NCBI GenBank assembly: GCA_958348225.1
Contig: CATVYG010000008.1
Span: forward strand, 3,322 to 67,321
DNA from: an uncultured Collinsella sp.
GTDB lineage: Bacteria; Actinomycetota; Coriobacteriia; Coriobacteriales; Coriobacteriaceae
Reading direction: 5' to 3'
DNA: 64,000 nt
The stretch's first letter is position 1; each line of letters starts with the position of its first letter. Shown piece after piece: positions 44,612 through 51,798 of this stretch. The notes under the pieces were generated by a model that was given only the letters and a program-made list of their open reading frames with translations, was not told the origin of the DNA and searched no databases. The translations under genes were made by a program, and so were the position numbers.

Positions 44612-44950
44612 ATGAAGACTATTAAGTCTCGGCAAGATTTCGAGCATGTGTTCAGTCAGGGGCGTCGTTTCAATCACCCTCTGATTCGAATGACCATATG
44701 TGAATCGGTTGGCGAAGGCGACTCCGGAAGGGTCGCCTTCGTTGGTGCTAAGCGACTCGGTTGTGCCGTCGTGCGCAACCGATCTAAGCGTGTGATGCGC
44801 GAGGCCGCCCGCAGCTGCGGATTTCCCGTTGCGGGTTATGACATCATCTTGTTTGCAACTCCCAAGACTAGGGTTTCCTCGCCGCAGGAGATGGACAAGG
44901 CGTTGCGTTCGCTTATGAAGCGCGCCGGCGTTGCCGGGGAGGAGCGATGA
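44612..44950 (+). CDS. rnpA: Ribonuclease P protein component
   Basis: Basic protein subunit of RNase P, which trims tRNA 5' ends together with the rnpB RNA. The 112 residues carry the family core RVAFVGAKRLGCAVVRNRSKRVMREAAR. ATG 44612, 20 bases after rpmH, with no clear ribosome-binding site. It overlaps yidD by 4 bases (ATGA). Confidence 0.95.
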   Translation: MKTIKSRQDFEHVFSQGRRFNHPLIRMTICESVGEGDSGRVAFVGAKRLGCAVVRNRSKRVMREAARSCGFPVAGYDIILFATPKTRVSSPQEMDKALRSLMKRAGVAGEER

Positions 44951-45171
44951 GCAATCACGTTTTGCGACGTGTTGCCATCGCTCCTATTCGCATATATCAA
45001 CAGGTTATTTCGCCCTTATTGCCTGACGCCTGCATTTATTACCCAACGTGCTCGCAATACGCCATCCAGGCGATTGAGAAGCACGGTGTTTTGAGAGGCT
45101 GCTGGCTTGCCGTGAGGCGCATCGCTCGCTGCAATCCCCTGCACGTCGGCGGTTATGACCCTGTGCCCTAG
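44947..45171 (+). CDS. yidD: Membrane protein insertion efficiency factor YidD
   Basis: Small protein that helps YidC/Sec insert membrane proteins. 74 residues with the invariant run RIYQQVISPLLPDACIYYPTCSQYAIQAI and a C-terminal RCNPLHVGGYDPVP. It has an amphipathic N-terminus rather than a full membrane span. Overlaps rnpA and precedes yidC by 29 bases. Confidence 0.95.
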   Translation: MSNHVLRRVAIAPIRIYQQVISPLLPDACIYYPTCSQYAIQAIEKHGVLRGCWLAVRRIARCNPLHVGGYDPVP

Positions 45172-45200
45172 CGGGCACTCGCTATCGGAGGAAAACTTAC

Positions 45201-45971
45201 ATGTGGGATTGGATCGTTAACATCCTTTTCGAGCTGCTCAAGCTCATCCAGACCTTTGCGGTCGACTGGGGCCTGTCCATCATCATTCTGGTGGTCATCA
45301 TCCGTCTGCTGCTGACGCCGCTTATGCTCAAGTCGACCAAGTCGACGGCTCGCATGCAGGTGCTGCAGCCCAAGATGCTCGAGATCCAGGAGCGCTATGC
45401 CGACGATCCCCAGCGTCAGGCCGAGGAGATGCAGAAGTTCTACAGCGAGAACAAGTTCAACCCCATGGCTGGCTGTCTGCCGCTGCTGATTCAGATGCCT
45501 ATCCTGTTCGCCCTGTTTACATTGCTGCGCAACCTGCCGCAGTACTTTAACGACGGCACGTTCTCGTTCTTCAACATCCTGCCCGACCTGACCACCACGC
45601 CGAGCGCTTCCTTTGCCGATGGCTTTATGGTTGCACTGCCTGCGCTGGTTTGCCTGATCCTGTTTGCCGTCCTGACCCTGATTCCGCAGCTCTATATGTC
45701 GCGCAACCAGACCGGCCAGCAGGCTCAGAGCATGCGTATGATGGCCGTTGTCATGACGGTCATGATGCTTTGGATGGGCTGGAGCCTTCCCGTTGGTGTT
45801 CTGCTGTACTACGACGTCTCGTCTGCTTGGCAGGTTATCCAGCAGATTTTTGTGACGCAGAAGGTCATCGACAAGGCGAAGGCCGATGAGGAGGAGCGTC
45901 TTAAGAACGCTCCGCTGCAGGTTGAGGTCACTCGTCGCGAGAAGAAGCCGCGCCCGCACAAGAAGAAGTAG
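45201..45971 (+). CDS. yidC: Membrane protein insertase YidC/Oxa1
   Basis: Inserts and folds membrane proteins, alone or with SecYEG. 256 residues, the short Gram-positive form, but without a visible lipobox. The first membrane helix (ILFELLKLIQTFAVDWGLSIIILVVIIRLLLTP) carries the conserved Arg of the groove, then the cytoplasmic hairpin (LQPKMLEIQERYADDPQRQ), FNPMAGCLPLLIQMPILFALF and three more helices. The basic C-terminus (RREKKPRPHKKK) would contact the ribosome. GGAGGAAAAC precedes ATG 45201. Confidence 0.95.
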   Translation: MWDWIVNILFELLKLIQTFAVDWGLSIIILVVIIRLLLTPLMLKSTKSTARMQVLQPKMLEIQERYADDPQRQAEEMQKFYSENKFNPMAGCLPLLIQMPILFALFTLLRNLPQYFNDGTFSFFNILPDLTTTPSASFADGFMVALPALVCLILFAVLTLIPQLYMSRNQTGQQAQSMRMMAVVMTVMMLWMGWSLPVGVLLYYDVSSAWQVIQQIFVTQKVIDKAKADEEERLKNAPLQVEVTRREKKPRPHKKK

Positions 45972-45988
45972 TGGGATATCAATCTTAT

Positions 45989-46000
45989 TTAGGTACCTAA
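45989..46000. repeat. 12-base palindrome TTAGGTACCTAA, copy 1
   Basis: A perfect palindrome in the yidC-khpB spacer, followed by C. The same 13 bases recur at 49493-49505 overlapping the stop codon of the gene after parB. Confidence 0.4.
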
Positions 46001-46015
46001 CTTTTGGAGTACGTT

Positions 46016-46585
46016 ATGTCTGAAGAGATCATCGAGGATATGCTTGAGGAGGTTGCCCCGCAGGTCGCGGGCGATTATCCCGAGATTGCACAGCGCTACA
46101 AGGCTGGTGAAGAGCTGACCGATGAGGAGCTCGACACCATTGCCGATGTTGCGATTTCCATCCTGCGTTCCATCCTTTCGCACTTCGATGCCGCCAACTC
46201 TCCTATCGATGAGTATGAGGGCGACGAGGGTGAGCTGATTTTGGATGTAACGGCTCCCGACCTTGCTGTTCTCATTGGCCGTCATGGTCGCACTCTTGAT
46301 GCTCTTCAGGTTATGTTCTCTTTGCTGGTGAGCCGCAAGCTTGGCTTTAGGTATCCGGTTGTAGTGGACGTCGAGGGATACAAGAGTCGCCGTCAGGATA
46401 AGGTCGCCTCCATGGCTCAGTCTGCTGCCGAGCGTGCCATCCGCACTCATAAGAGTGTTTCGCTTCCGCCCATGAATGCCTACGAGCGCCGACTGGTTCA
46501 CATTGCACTTCGTGGCAACGATGCAGTCGATACTCATTCTGAGGGTTCTGACCCTGATCGCCATGTGGTGATTGTTGCTCGATAA
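46016..46585 (+). CDS. khpB: KH/R3H RNA-binding protein (Jag/KhpB)
   Basis: RNA-binding regulator linked to cell elongation in Gram-positives. 189 residues: an acidic N-terminal region (1-75), a KH domain (about 78-130, VTAPDLAVLIGRHGRTLDALQ), then an R3H domain (about 130-188, RAIRTHKSVSLPPMNAYERRLVHIAL). The classical Jag-N module is shorter or absent. ATG 46016 has TGGAG upstream. Ends at a strong terminator. Confidence 0.93.
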   Translation: MSEEIIEDMLEEVAPQVAGDYPEIAQRYKAGEELTDEELDTIADVAISILRSILSHFDAANSPIDEYEGDEGELILDVTAPDLAVLIGRHGRTLDALQVMFSLLVSRKLGFRYPVVVDVEGYKSRRQDKVASMAQSAAERAIRTHKSVSLPPMNAYERRLVHIALRGNDAVDTHSEGSDPDRHVVIVAR

Positions 46586-46603
46586 TCTACTCGAGCTTAT
46601 GCT

Positions 46604-46637
46604 AAGGGGACGTGGTTTCCACGTCCCCTTTTTTTGT
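46604..46637 (+). terminator. Terminator of the rpmH-khpB run
   Basis: AAGGGGACGTGG pairs perfectly with CCACGTCCCCTT around TTT, followed by TTTTT. Confidence 0.92.
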
Positions 46638-46681
46638 CAAAAGTTCTCGATACACTGATTTTTGTCAGAAAGGAGCTTTCG

Positions 46682-47419
46682 TTGTTAGTACTTACTGATC
46701 AGCAGGCTGACGAGATGTTGAGTCGTCTAACTTCCTATTGCAAAGAGTATTCCTTGAGCGTAACTGATGTTGAGCTGAGGAAATGTATTCAGCATTTGGA
46801 TTTGGTTCTAGAAACTAATAAGACAACCAATCTCACCCGTATTCTTAACGTAGAAGATGCTGCAGTACTTCATATCCTCGACTCACTTGTTTTGCTCCCC
46901 TATATCAACAAGGCTCCTGAGGGAGCTTTGCTCGATATGGGAACAGGTGCGGGCTTCCCTGGTATTCCATTAACCATAACCACGCATCGTAAAGCTACTT
47001 ATATTGACTCTGTTGGCAAGAAGGTTGATGCGGTTAATTCCTTTGTCCATGCTCTTGGATTGAAACATGCTCATGCGGTTCATGATCGTCTTGAAGAATA
47101 TGCTCGAAGCCATAAGAAGCAGTTCTCTGTTGTAACCGCCCGCGCACTGGCCCCTCTACCGATTCTTGTTGAGTATGCGGCTCCGTATCTGAAGGATGGA
47201 GGGCTATTTGTTATAACCAAGGGCAATCCTTCGGATGAGGAGCTTGCTTCCGGCATGTCAGCAGCTAAGATTTGCGGCTTCACTTTGCTTCTGAATGACG
47301 CAATTGATTTGCCTGAAGGCTTGGGTCACAGGGAGTTCATTGTTCTTAAGAAGAGTCATCCAGCATCTGTCTCATTGCCTCGTGCAAATGGCGTGGCAAA
47401 GAAGAATCCGCTTGCCTAG
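46682..47419 (+). CDS. rsmG: 16S rRNA (guanine-N7) methyltransferase G
   Basis: Methylates G527 of 16S rRNA with SAM; its loss gives low-level streptomycin resistance in other species. 245 residues with LLDMGTGAGFPGIPLTI (SAM site), the nearby YIDSVGKKVDAVN, and VVTARALAPLPILVEYAAPYL. The start is TTG 46682 with AAGGAG 7 bases upstream; a 16-codon extension to TTG 46634 has none. From here to about 49.5 kb the DNA is AT-richer than most of the window. Confidence 0.94.
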   Translation: MLVLTDQQADEMLSRLTSYCKEYSLSVTDVELRKCIQHLDLVLETNKTTNLTRILNVEDAAVLHILDSLVLLPYINKAPEGALLDMGTGAGFPGIPLTITTHRKATYIDSVGKKVDAVNSFVHALGLKHAHAVHDRLEEYARSHKKQFSVVTARALAPLPILVEYAAPYLKDGGLFVITKGNPSDEELASGMSAAKICGFTLLLNDAIDLPEGLGHREFIVLKKSHPASVSLPRANGVAKKNPLA

Positions 47420-47420
47420 A

Positions 47421-47436
47421 TGTTTCACGTGAAACA
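47421..47436 (+). promoter_or_regulatory. parS: parS site 1
   Basis: Exact TGTTTCACGTGAAACA, the ParB-binding palindrome, directly after the rsmG stop. Confidence 0.95.
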
Positions 47437-47459
47437 TAATGGATACTAACAACTTGCAG

Positions 47460-47475
47460 TGTTTCACGTGAAACA
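47460..47475 (+). promoter_or_regulatory. parS: parS site 2
   Basis: Exact TGTTTCACGTGAAACA, 39 bases from site 1. Confidence 0.95.
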
Positions 47476-47498
47476 TGGCGGTTGATATCGATTCGGAA

Positions 47499-47514
47499 TG
47501 TTTCACGTGAAACA
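47499..47514 (+). promoter_or_regulatory. parS: parS site 3
   Basis: Exact TGTTTCACGTGAAACA, again 39 bases from the previous site, 40 bases before parA. The regular spacing puts the three sites at near-even helical phase. Confidence 0.95.
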
Positions 47515-47553
47515 TCCTCCGTTTGACAGCTTTAATACACACCAGGAGGGACC

Positions 47554-48354
47554 GTGGGATTTCGCGACGTTAAGCGTTCTAAGAGCGCAAAAGACACGCG
47601 TATCATTGCAATCATCAATCAAAAAGGCGGCGTCGGTAAGTCAACGACGGCTGTAAACCTTGCAGCAGCACTGGGTGAGCAGGGTCGTAAGACACTGATT
47701 GTCGATTTTGATCCGCAGGGAAACAGCACCAGTGGATTCGGAATTGAAAAAGAAGACCTTGATCACTGCATCTATGATGCATTGTTGAATGATGTGCCGG
47801 CAGAATCGCTTGTTCTTGATACAAATTGTAAAAAAGTATTCGTTATTCCGGCTACAATTCAACTTGCAGGCGCGGAAATTGAGCTCGTAAGCGCAATTGC
47901 TCGTGAAACCCGCCTCAAAGATTTGCTTGAGCCGATTCAGGACGAGTTTGACTTTATTTTCATTGACTGTCCTCCTTCGCTCGGCCTGCTTACTATCAAC
48001 GCTTTGACCGCAGCAGATAGCGTTTTGATTCCGATCCAGTGCGAATATTACGCACTCGAGGGCGTTACGAAGCTGCTTGAGTCAATGAAGATGGTCAAAT
48101 CACGGCTGAACAAGGGCTTAAACACCTATGGTGTGCTTATGACCATGTATGACTCGCGTACTTCACTATCGAATCAGGTTGTTGAGGAGGTTCAATCGTA
48201 CTTTGGTGATAAGGCGTTTAAGACGCTAATCCCCCGTACGGTTAAAATCTCCGAAGCTCCGTCTTTTGGAGAACCGGTAATTACCTATGCACCTCAAAAT
48301 AAGGGTGCAAAAGCATATATGAACCTTGCAAAAGAGGTGATCAAGCGTGCCTAG
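47554..48354 (+). CDS. parA: Chromosome partitioning ATPase ParA (Soj)
   Basis: Deviant Walker ATPase that moves ParB-bound origins. 266 residues: N-terminal basic stretch, then INQKGGVGKSTTAVNLAAAL (deviant Walker A), DFDPQGNSTSGFG and FIDCPPSLGLLTINAL. The start is GTG 47554 with AGGAGG 4-5 bases upstream; the three parS sites lie just before it. It overlaps parB by 8 bases. Confidence 0.97.
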   Translation: MGFRDVKRSKSAKDTRIIAIINQKGGVGKSTTAVNLAAALGEQGRKTLIVDFDPQGNSTSGFGIEKEDLDHCIYDALLNDVPAESLVLDTNCKKVFVIPATIQLAGAEIELVSAIARETRLKDLLEPIQDEFDFIFIDCPPSLGLLTINALTAADSVLIPIQCEYYALEGVTKLLESMKMVKSRLNKGLNTYGVLMTMYDSRTSLSNQVVEEVQSYFGDKAFKTLIPRTVKISEAPSFGEPVITYAPQNKGAKAYMNLAKEVIKRA

Positions 48355-49252
48355 TGTAAAGAAACGTGGCGGATTGGGACGTGGACTCAATGCTTTGGTC
48401 TCAGAGGCCGAGTATGAGACCGGCGGTTCGGCTGCATCGGCTTCAAATGCCGCATCTGAATCAAAACTACCTATTGAGGATATCGTTCCCAACCCTAATC
48501 AGCCGCGAATTCACTTTAACGAAACTGAACTTCGCGAGTTGAGCGAGTCAATCCAAGAACATGGCGTTTTGCAGCCGCTTTTGGTTCGCAAGCATGGAAA
48601 CGGCTATGAGATCATCGCTGGTGAGCGTCGTTACCAGGCGTCAAAGCTTGCTGGCCTTGAAGAATTGCCAGTCATCATTAAAGAGGTAAATGATGAAGAG
48701 ATGCTGGCTCTTGCTCTTATCGAAAACCTTCAGCGTTCTGATCTGAATCCCGTCGAAGAGGCTAAGGGCTATCGCCAACTCATTGATGCCAGCGGGATGA
48801 CCCAGGAGGCATTGTCGAAGGCAGTAAGCAAGTCACGCTCTGCAATTACAAACTCGCTGCGTCTTCTCGATCTCCCCGAAGTAGTTCAGCAGATGATTTT
48901 TGAGGGCAAACTTACTGCTGGTCATGCACGTGCGATTCTTGCAGTTCCCTATGAGGACGCTCGAATTCGACTTGCAGAGAAGGTTGTTGCAGAGGGCCTT
49001 TCCGTAAGAGCGACAGAAAATCTCGCTCCGTTGTTTTCTGCCGGAGAGACACCTAAGACGCCGAGGCCTGCAACGCCTCAGTCTTTTAAAAAGGCTGCCC
49101 GCGTGCTTCGTCAGGTTTTTAATACCAACGTGCGTGTGAAGAGCTCGCGTGGAAAGAATAAGATTGAGATTGAGTTTAAAGACGAGGAAGAGCTCTCTCG
49201 TATTCTTGGCGAAATGATTCAGTTTGATCAAGGAGGCCAAGATGAGGAATAA
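48347..49252 (+). CDS. parB: Chromosome partitioning protein ParB (Spo0J)
   Basis: CTP-dependent clamp that loads at parS. 301 residues: an N-terminal ParA-activating tip (KKRGGLGRGLNALVSE), the ParB N-domain with GERRYQASK and ALIENLQRSDLNPVEEA, a helix-turn-helix (MTQEALSKAVSKSRSAITNSLRLLDL) for parS, and a C-terminal dimer domain. Start GTG 48347 with GAGGTGATC upstream, inside the end of parA. The next gene starts 11 bases before its stop. Confidence 0.97.
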   Translation: MPSVKKRGGLGRGLNALVSEAEYETGGSAASASNAASESKLPIEDIVPNPNQPRIHFNETELRELSESIQEHGVLQPLLVRKHGNGYEIIAGERRYQASKLAGLEELPVIIKEVNDEEMLALALIENLQRSDLNPVEEAKGYRQLIDASGMTQEALSKAVSKSRSAITNSLRLLDLPEVVQQMIFEGKLTAGHARAILAVPYEDARIRLAEKVVAEGLSVRATENLAPLFSAGETPKTPRPATPQSFKKAARVLRQVFNTNVRVKSSRGKNKIEIEFKDEEELSRILGEMIQFDQGGQDEE

Positions 49253-49496
49253 GATTTTAACTGCGATTGCATTGGCGACGACTGTCGCAGCTGGTGCCTT
49301 TGCTGGATATAAGATCGCGACAGACGATGAACTTCGAGGTCGTCTGCTTCGAGGCGCGCAAGATATCGTCGATACTTCCAAGAAGAAAATGAATGTTATG
49401 ACAGAAGATGTTGCCATGCGTACAGCTCAGGTAACAAAGAATCCTAAGATTAATCAAGGTTGGGTTAGCAACCAATGGGAAAATGTAGGCTATTAG
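49242..49496 (+). CDS. Small YtxH-like membrane-anchored protein after parB
   Basis: 84 residues: one N-terminal hydrophobic segment (about 3-24, ILTAIALATTVAAGAFAGYKIA) and a charged helical tail (DDELRGRLLRGAQDIVDTSKKKMN), as in YtxH-type proteins, followed by a less ordered end. The ATG at 49242 has AGGAGG 5 bases upstream and overlaps the end of parB by 11 bases, so it is translated with parAB. Function unknown; its place hints at a link with the ParB system or the membrane. Terminator at 49527-49566. Confidence 0.75.
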   Translation: MRNKILTAIALATTVAAGAFAGYKIATDDELRGRLLRGAQDIVDTSKKKMNVMTEDVAMRTAQVTKNPKINQGWVSNQWENVGY

Positions 49497-49504
49497 GTAC
49501 CTAA
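49493..49504. repeat. 12-base palindrome TTAGGTACCTAA, copy 2
   Basis: Second copy of the palindrome seen at 45989-46000, here overlapping the stop codon of the YtxH-like gene. Confidence 0.4.
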
Positions 49505-49526
49505 CAATTACTTACTATATTTTGAT

Positions 49527-49566
49527 GGGTCCTTGTCTGATTCACGAGACAAGGACCCCGTATTTT
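49527..49566 (+). terminator. Terminator of the rsmG-parAB unit
   Basis: GGGTCCTTGTCT pairs perfectly with AGACAAGGACCC around an 8-nt loop; CGTATTTT follows. Confidence 0.85.
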
Positions 49567-49620
49567 GGCCGTAAAAATGGGACCAGTAGCAGCTGATTCA
49601 AAATTAAGGTCAAGAAATGA

Positions 49621-49657
49621 AACGGCCACGGTTGCATTTCCTGCAACCGTGGCCGTT
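49621..49657 (-). terminator. Terminator of rlmN
   Basis: AACGGCCACGGTTGCA pairs perfectly with 49642-49657 around TTTCC. On the minus strand TTCATTTCTT follows. Convergent with the parAB unit. Confidence 0.75.
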
Positions 49658-49660
49658 CGA

Positions 49661-49676
49661 TGTTTCACATGAAACG
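49661..49676 (+). promoter_or_regulatory. Degenerate parS-like site near rlmN
   Basis: TGTTTCACATGAAACG matches the parS consensus at 14 of 16 positions, with the central CG broken. It lies between the rlmN stop and its terminator, 2.1 kb from the parS cluster. Confidence 0.4.
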
Positions 49677-49694
49677 TTTTGGGGTGCGACTCCC

Positions 49695-50747
49695 CTATGC
49701 GTTCTTCTGAACTTTGAAGCGCTGCTTCAGCTGTCCGCAAGCGGCGTCAATATCGTTACCACGGGAGTTACGAATCGTGGTCTCGATGCCACGGGACTCA
49801 AGACGACGCTGAAGATCCTCAACCTTATGAATCGGCGACGGCTTGAGCGGGCTGCCCTCGATGTCGTTAAGCTGAATCAGGTTAACGTGGCACAACGTTC
49901 CCTCGCAGAAGTCGCAGAGCGCCTGCATCTCGGGATTCGTATCGTTGACGCCTTCGATCATGGCATACTCATAGGTCGGGCGGCGGCCAGTCTTCTCGGT
50001 GTAGAGTTGAAGCGCCTCGTGAAGGCGAAGCAGCGTGTACTTCTTAATACCGGGCATGAGCTTATTGCGCGTCGACTGGATGGCGGAATGCAAGGAAACG
50101 GCAAGCGTGAACTGCTCAGGGATGTCGGCAAATTTGCGAATACCGGGAATAACGCCACTGGTAGAGACAGTGAGGTGACGAGCGCCGATACCGATGCCAT
50201 CGGGGTCGTTGAGGATTCGCAGCGCCTTGAGAACCTCGTCGTAGTTGGCAAACGGCTCGCCCTGGCCCATGAAGACAACGCTCGTGGCGCGCTCGCCAAA
50301 GTCGTTGGATACATGAAGTACCTGGTCGACGATCTCTTGAGCGGTCAGAGAGCGCTTGAGGCCGTTGAGACCGGTGGCGCAAAAGGCACAGCCCATGCCG
50401 CAGCCTGCCTGCGTGGAAACGCAGACGGAAAGCTTGTTACGACGGGGCATGCCGACGGTTTCGACGGAAACGCCGTCGTGGTACTCGAGCAGATACTTGC
50501 GTGAGCCATCTTTGGAAACTTGCTTGGTTAGTTCAGTCGGCGTGTCGAAGGCAAAAGCCTCTTTAAGCTGCTCGCGGAAAGCCTTGGGAAGGTTGGTCAT
50601 ATCGTCAAACGAACAAACGTTCTTCTCAAAGACCCATTCGATGAGCTGCTTCGCGCGGAACGCGGGCTGGCCAAGTTCGGCCACGAGCTCGCGAATATCG
50701 TTTTGGCTCAAGTCGCGAATGTCCTGAGATTTAGTCCTGGGATTCAT
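49695..50747 (-). CDS. rlmN: 23S rRNA (adenine2503-C2) methyltransferase / tRNA A37 methyltransferase
   Basis: Radical SAM enzyme that methylates A2503 of 23S rRNA and A37 of some tRNAs. 350 residues with the cluster motif CGMGCAFCATG and the conserved FMGQGEPFANYDEV. A second conserved Cys near the C-terminus (DAACGQL) acts as the methyl-transfer residue in the family. ATG 50747, AAAGG upstream. Divergent from ddl. Confidence 0.95.
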   Translation of the reverse strand: MNPRTKSQDIRDLSQNDIRELVAELGQPAFRAKQLIEWVFEKNVCSFDDMTNLPKAFREQLKEAFAFDTPTELTKQVSKDGSRKYLLEYHDGVSVETVGMPRRNKLSVCVSTQAGCGMGCAFCATGLNGLKRSLTAQEIVDQVLHVSNDFGERATSVVFMGQGEPFANYDEVLKALRILNDPDGIGIGARHLTVSTSGVIPGIRKFADIPEQFTLAVSLHSAIQSTRNKLMPGIKKYTLLRLHEALQLYTEKTGRRPTYEYAMIEGVNDTNPEMQALCDFCEGTLCHVNLIQLNDIEGSPLKPSPIHKVEDLQRRLESRGIETTIRNSRGNDIDAACGQLKQRFKVQKNA

Positions 50748-50832
50748 GGAAGCCTTTCGATTTTGGGGAAACGTAGAGGGTATCGCTACAATATGGTATC
50801 AGCTGCAGAAATTATAGAGGAGGAGTCTGCCC

Positions 50833-51798
50833 ATGCCGGGTAAAAGCCTAGAGAACATGCACGTAGCGGTCTTGGCGGGTGGTCATTCCGCTGAGCGCGA
50901 GATCTCGCTCAATTCGGGAAAGAACGTTGTGACGGCACTGAAGGAGGCCGGCTACACCTCGGTGGAGCTGCTCGACACGGCCGCTGATGACTTTATGGTA
51001 ACCATGGCGACTGGCGGTTTCGATGTGGCGTTTATCGCCATGCACGGCGCCGGCGGTGAGGATGGCGCCATGCAGGGTGCCATGGAGACCCTTGGTATCC
51101 CCTACACGGCCTCGGGCGTGCTTGCCAGCGCCTGCGGTGCCGACAAGGAGGTCTCTAAGCTCCTGTACGCCAAGGCGGGCATTCCCATTGCCCCCGGCCT
51201 CGCGCTCGAGGTGGGCGATGAAGTCGATATCGATCATATCGTCGAGGTTTGTGGCGAGCGCTGCTTTGTGAAGCCGGCCGTCAACGGTTCCAGCTATGGC
51301 ATTTCCCTGGTCCATGAGCCCTCCGAGCTGCCCGCGGCAATCGCCAAGGCGTTTGAGTACGGCGACAAAGTGCTGGTCGAGAAGTGCATCGAGGGTACCG
51401 AGATCACCGTCGGCGTGTACGGCGAGGACGACGTGCGCGCTCTGCCGATTGTCGAGATTCGTAAGCCCAAGGACTGCGAGTTCTACGATCTGGACGTGAA
51501 GTATGTCGACCCTACGGACATCCATCGCATTCCGGCGCAGATTTCACCCGAGAATTACACTCGCGCTCAGGAGCTTGCCTGCGCTGCTCACAAGGCCCTC
51601 GGTTGCCTGGGTATCTCACGCAGCGACTTTATTGTGAGTGAGGACGGCCCCGTCATCCTCGAGACCAATACCATTCCCGGCATGACCGATACGTCGCTGT
51701 ATCCGGATGAGATCCGCCACACCGACGACATGACGTTCCCGCAGGTCTGTGACAGCCTGATCCGTATGGGCCTTCGTCGAGCGGGCATTGCATGCTAA
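50833..51798 (+). CDS. ddl: D-alanine-D-alanine ligase
   Basis: ATP-grasp ligase making D-Ala-D-Ala for peptidoglycan. 321 residues: MHVAVLAGGHSAEREISLNSG at the start, FVKPAVNGSSYGIS (ATP/second substrate loop), and DGPVILETNTIPGMTDTSLYP near the end. The serine-loop tyrosine (SYG) is that of D-Ala-D-Ala rather than D-Ala-D-lactate ligases. GGAGGAG precedes ATG 50833. Overlaps the helicase gene by 7 bases. Confidence 0.95.
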   Translation: MPGKSLENMHVAVLAGGHSAEREISLNSGKNVVTALKEAGYTSVELLDTAADDFMVTMATGGFDVAFIAMHGAGGEDGAMQGAMETLGIPYTASGVLASACGADKEVSKLLYAKAGIPIAPGLALEVGDEVDIDHIVEVCGERCFVKPAVNGSSYGISLVHEPSELPAAIAKAFEYGDKVLVEKCIEGTEITVGVYGEDDVRALPIVEIRKPKDCEFYDLDVKYVDPTDIHRIPAQISPENYTRAQELACAAHKALGCLGISRSDFIVSEDGPVILETNTIPGMTDTSLYPDEIRHTDDMTFPQVCDSLIRMGLRRAGIAC

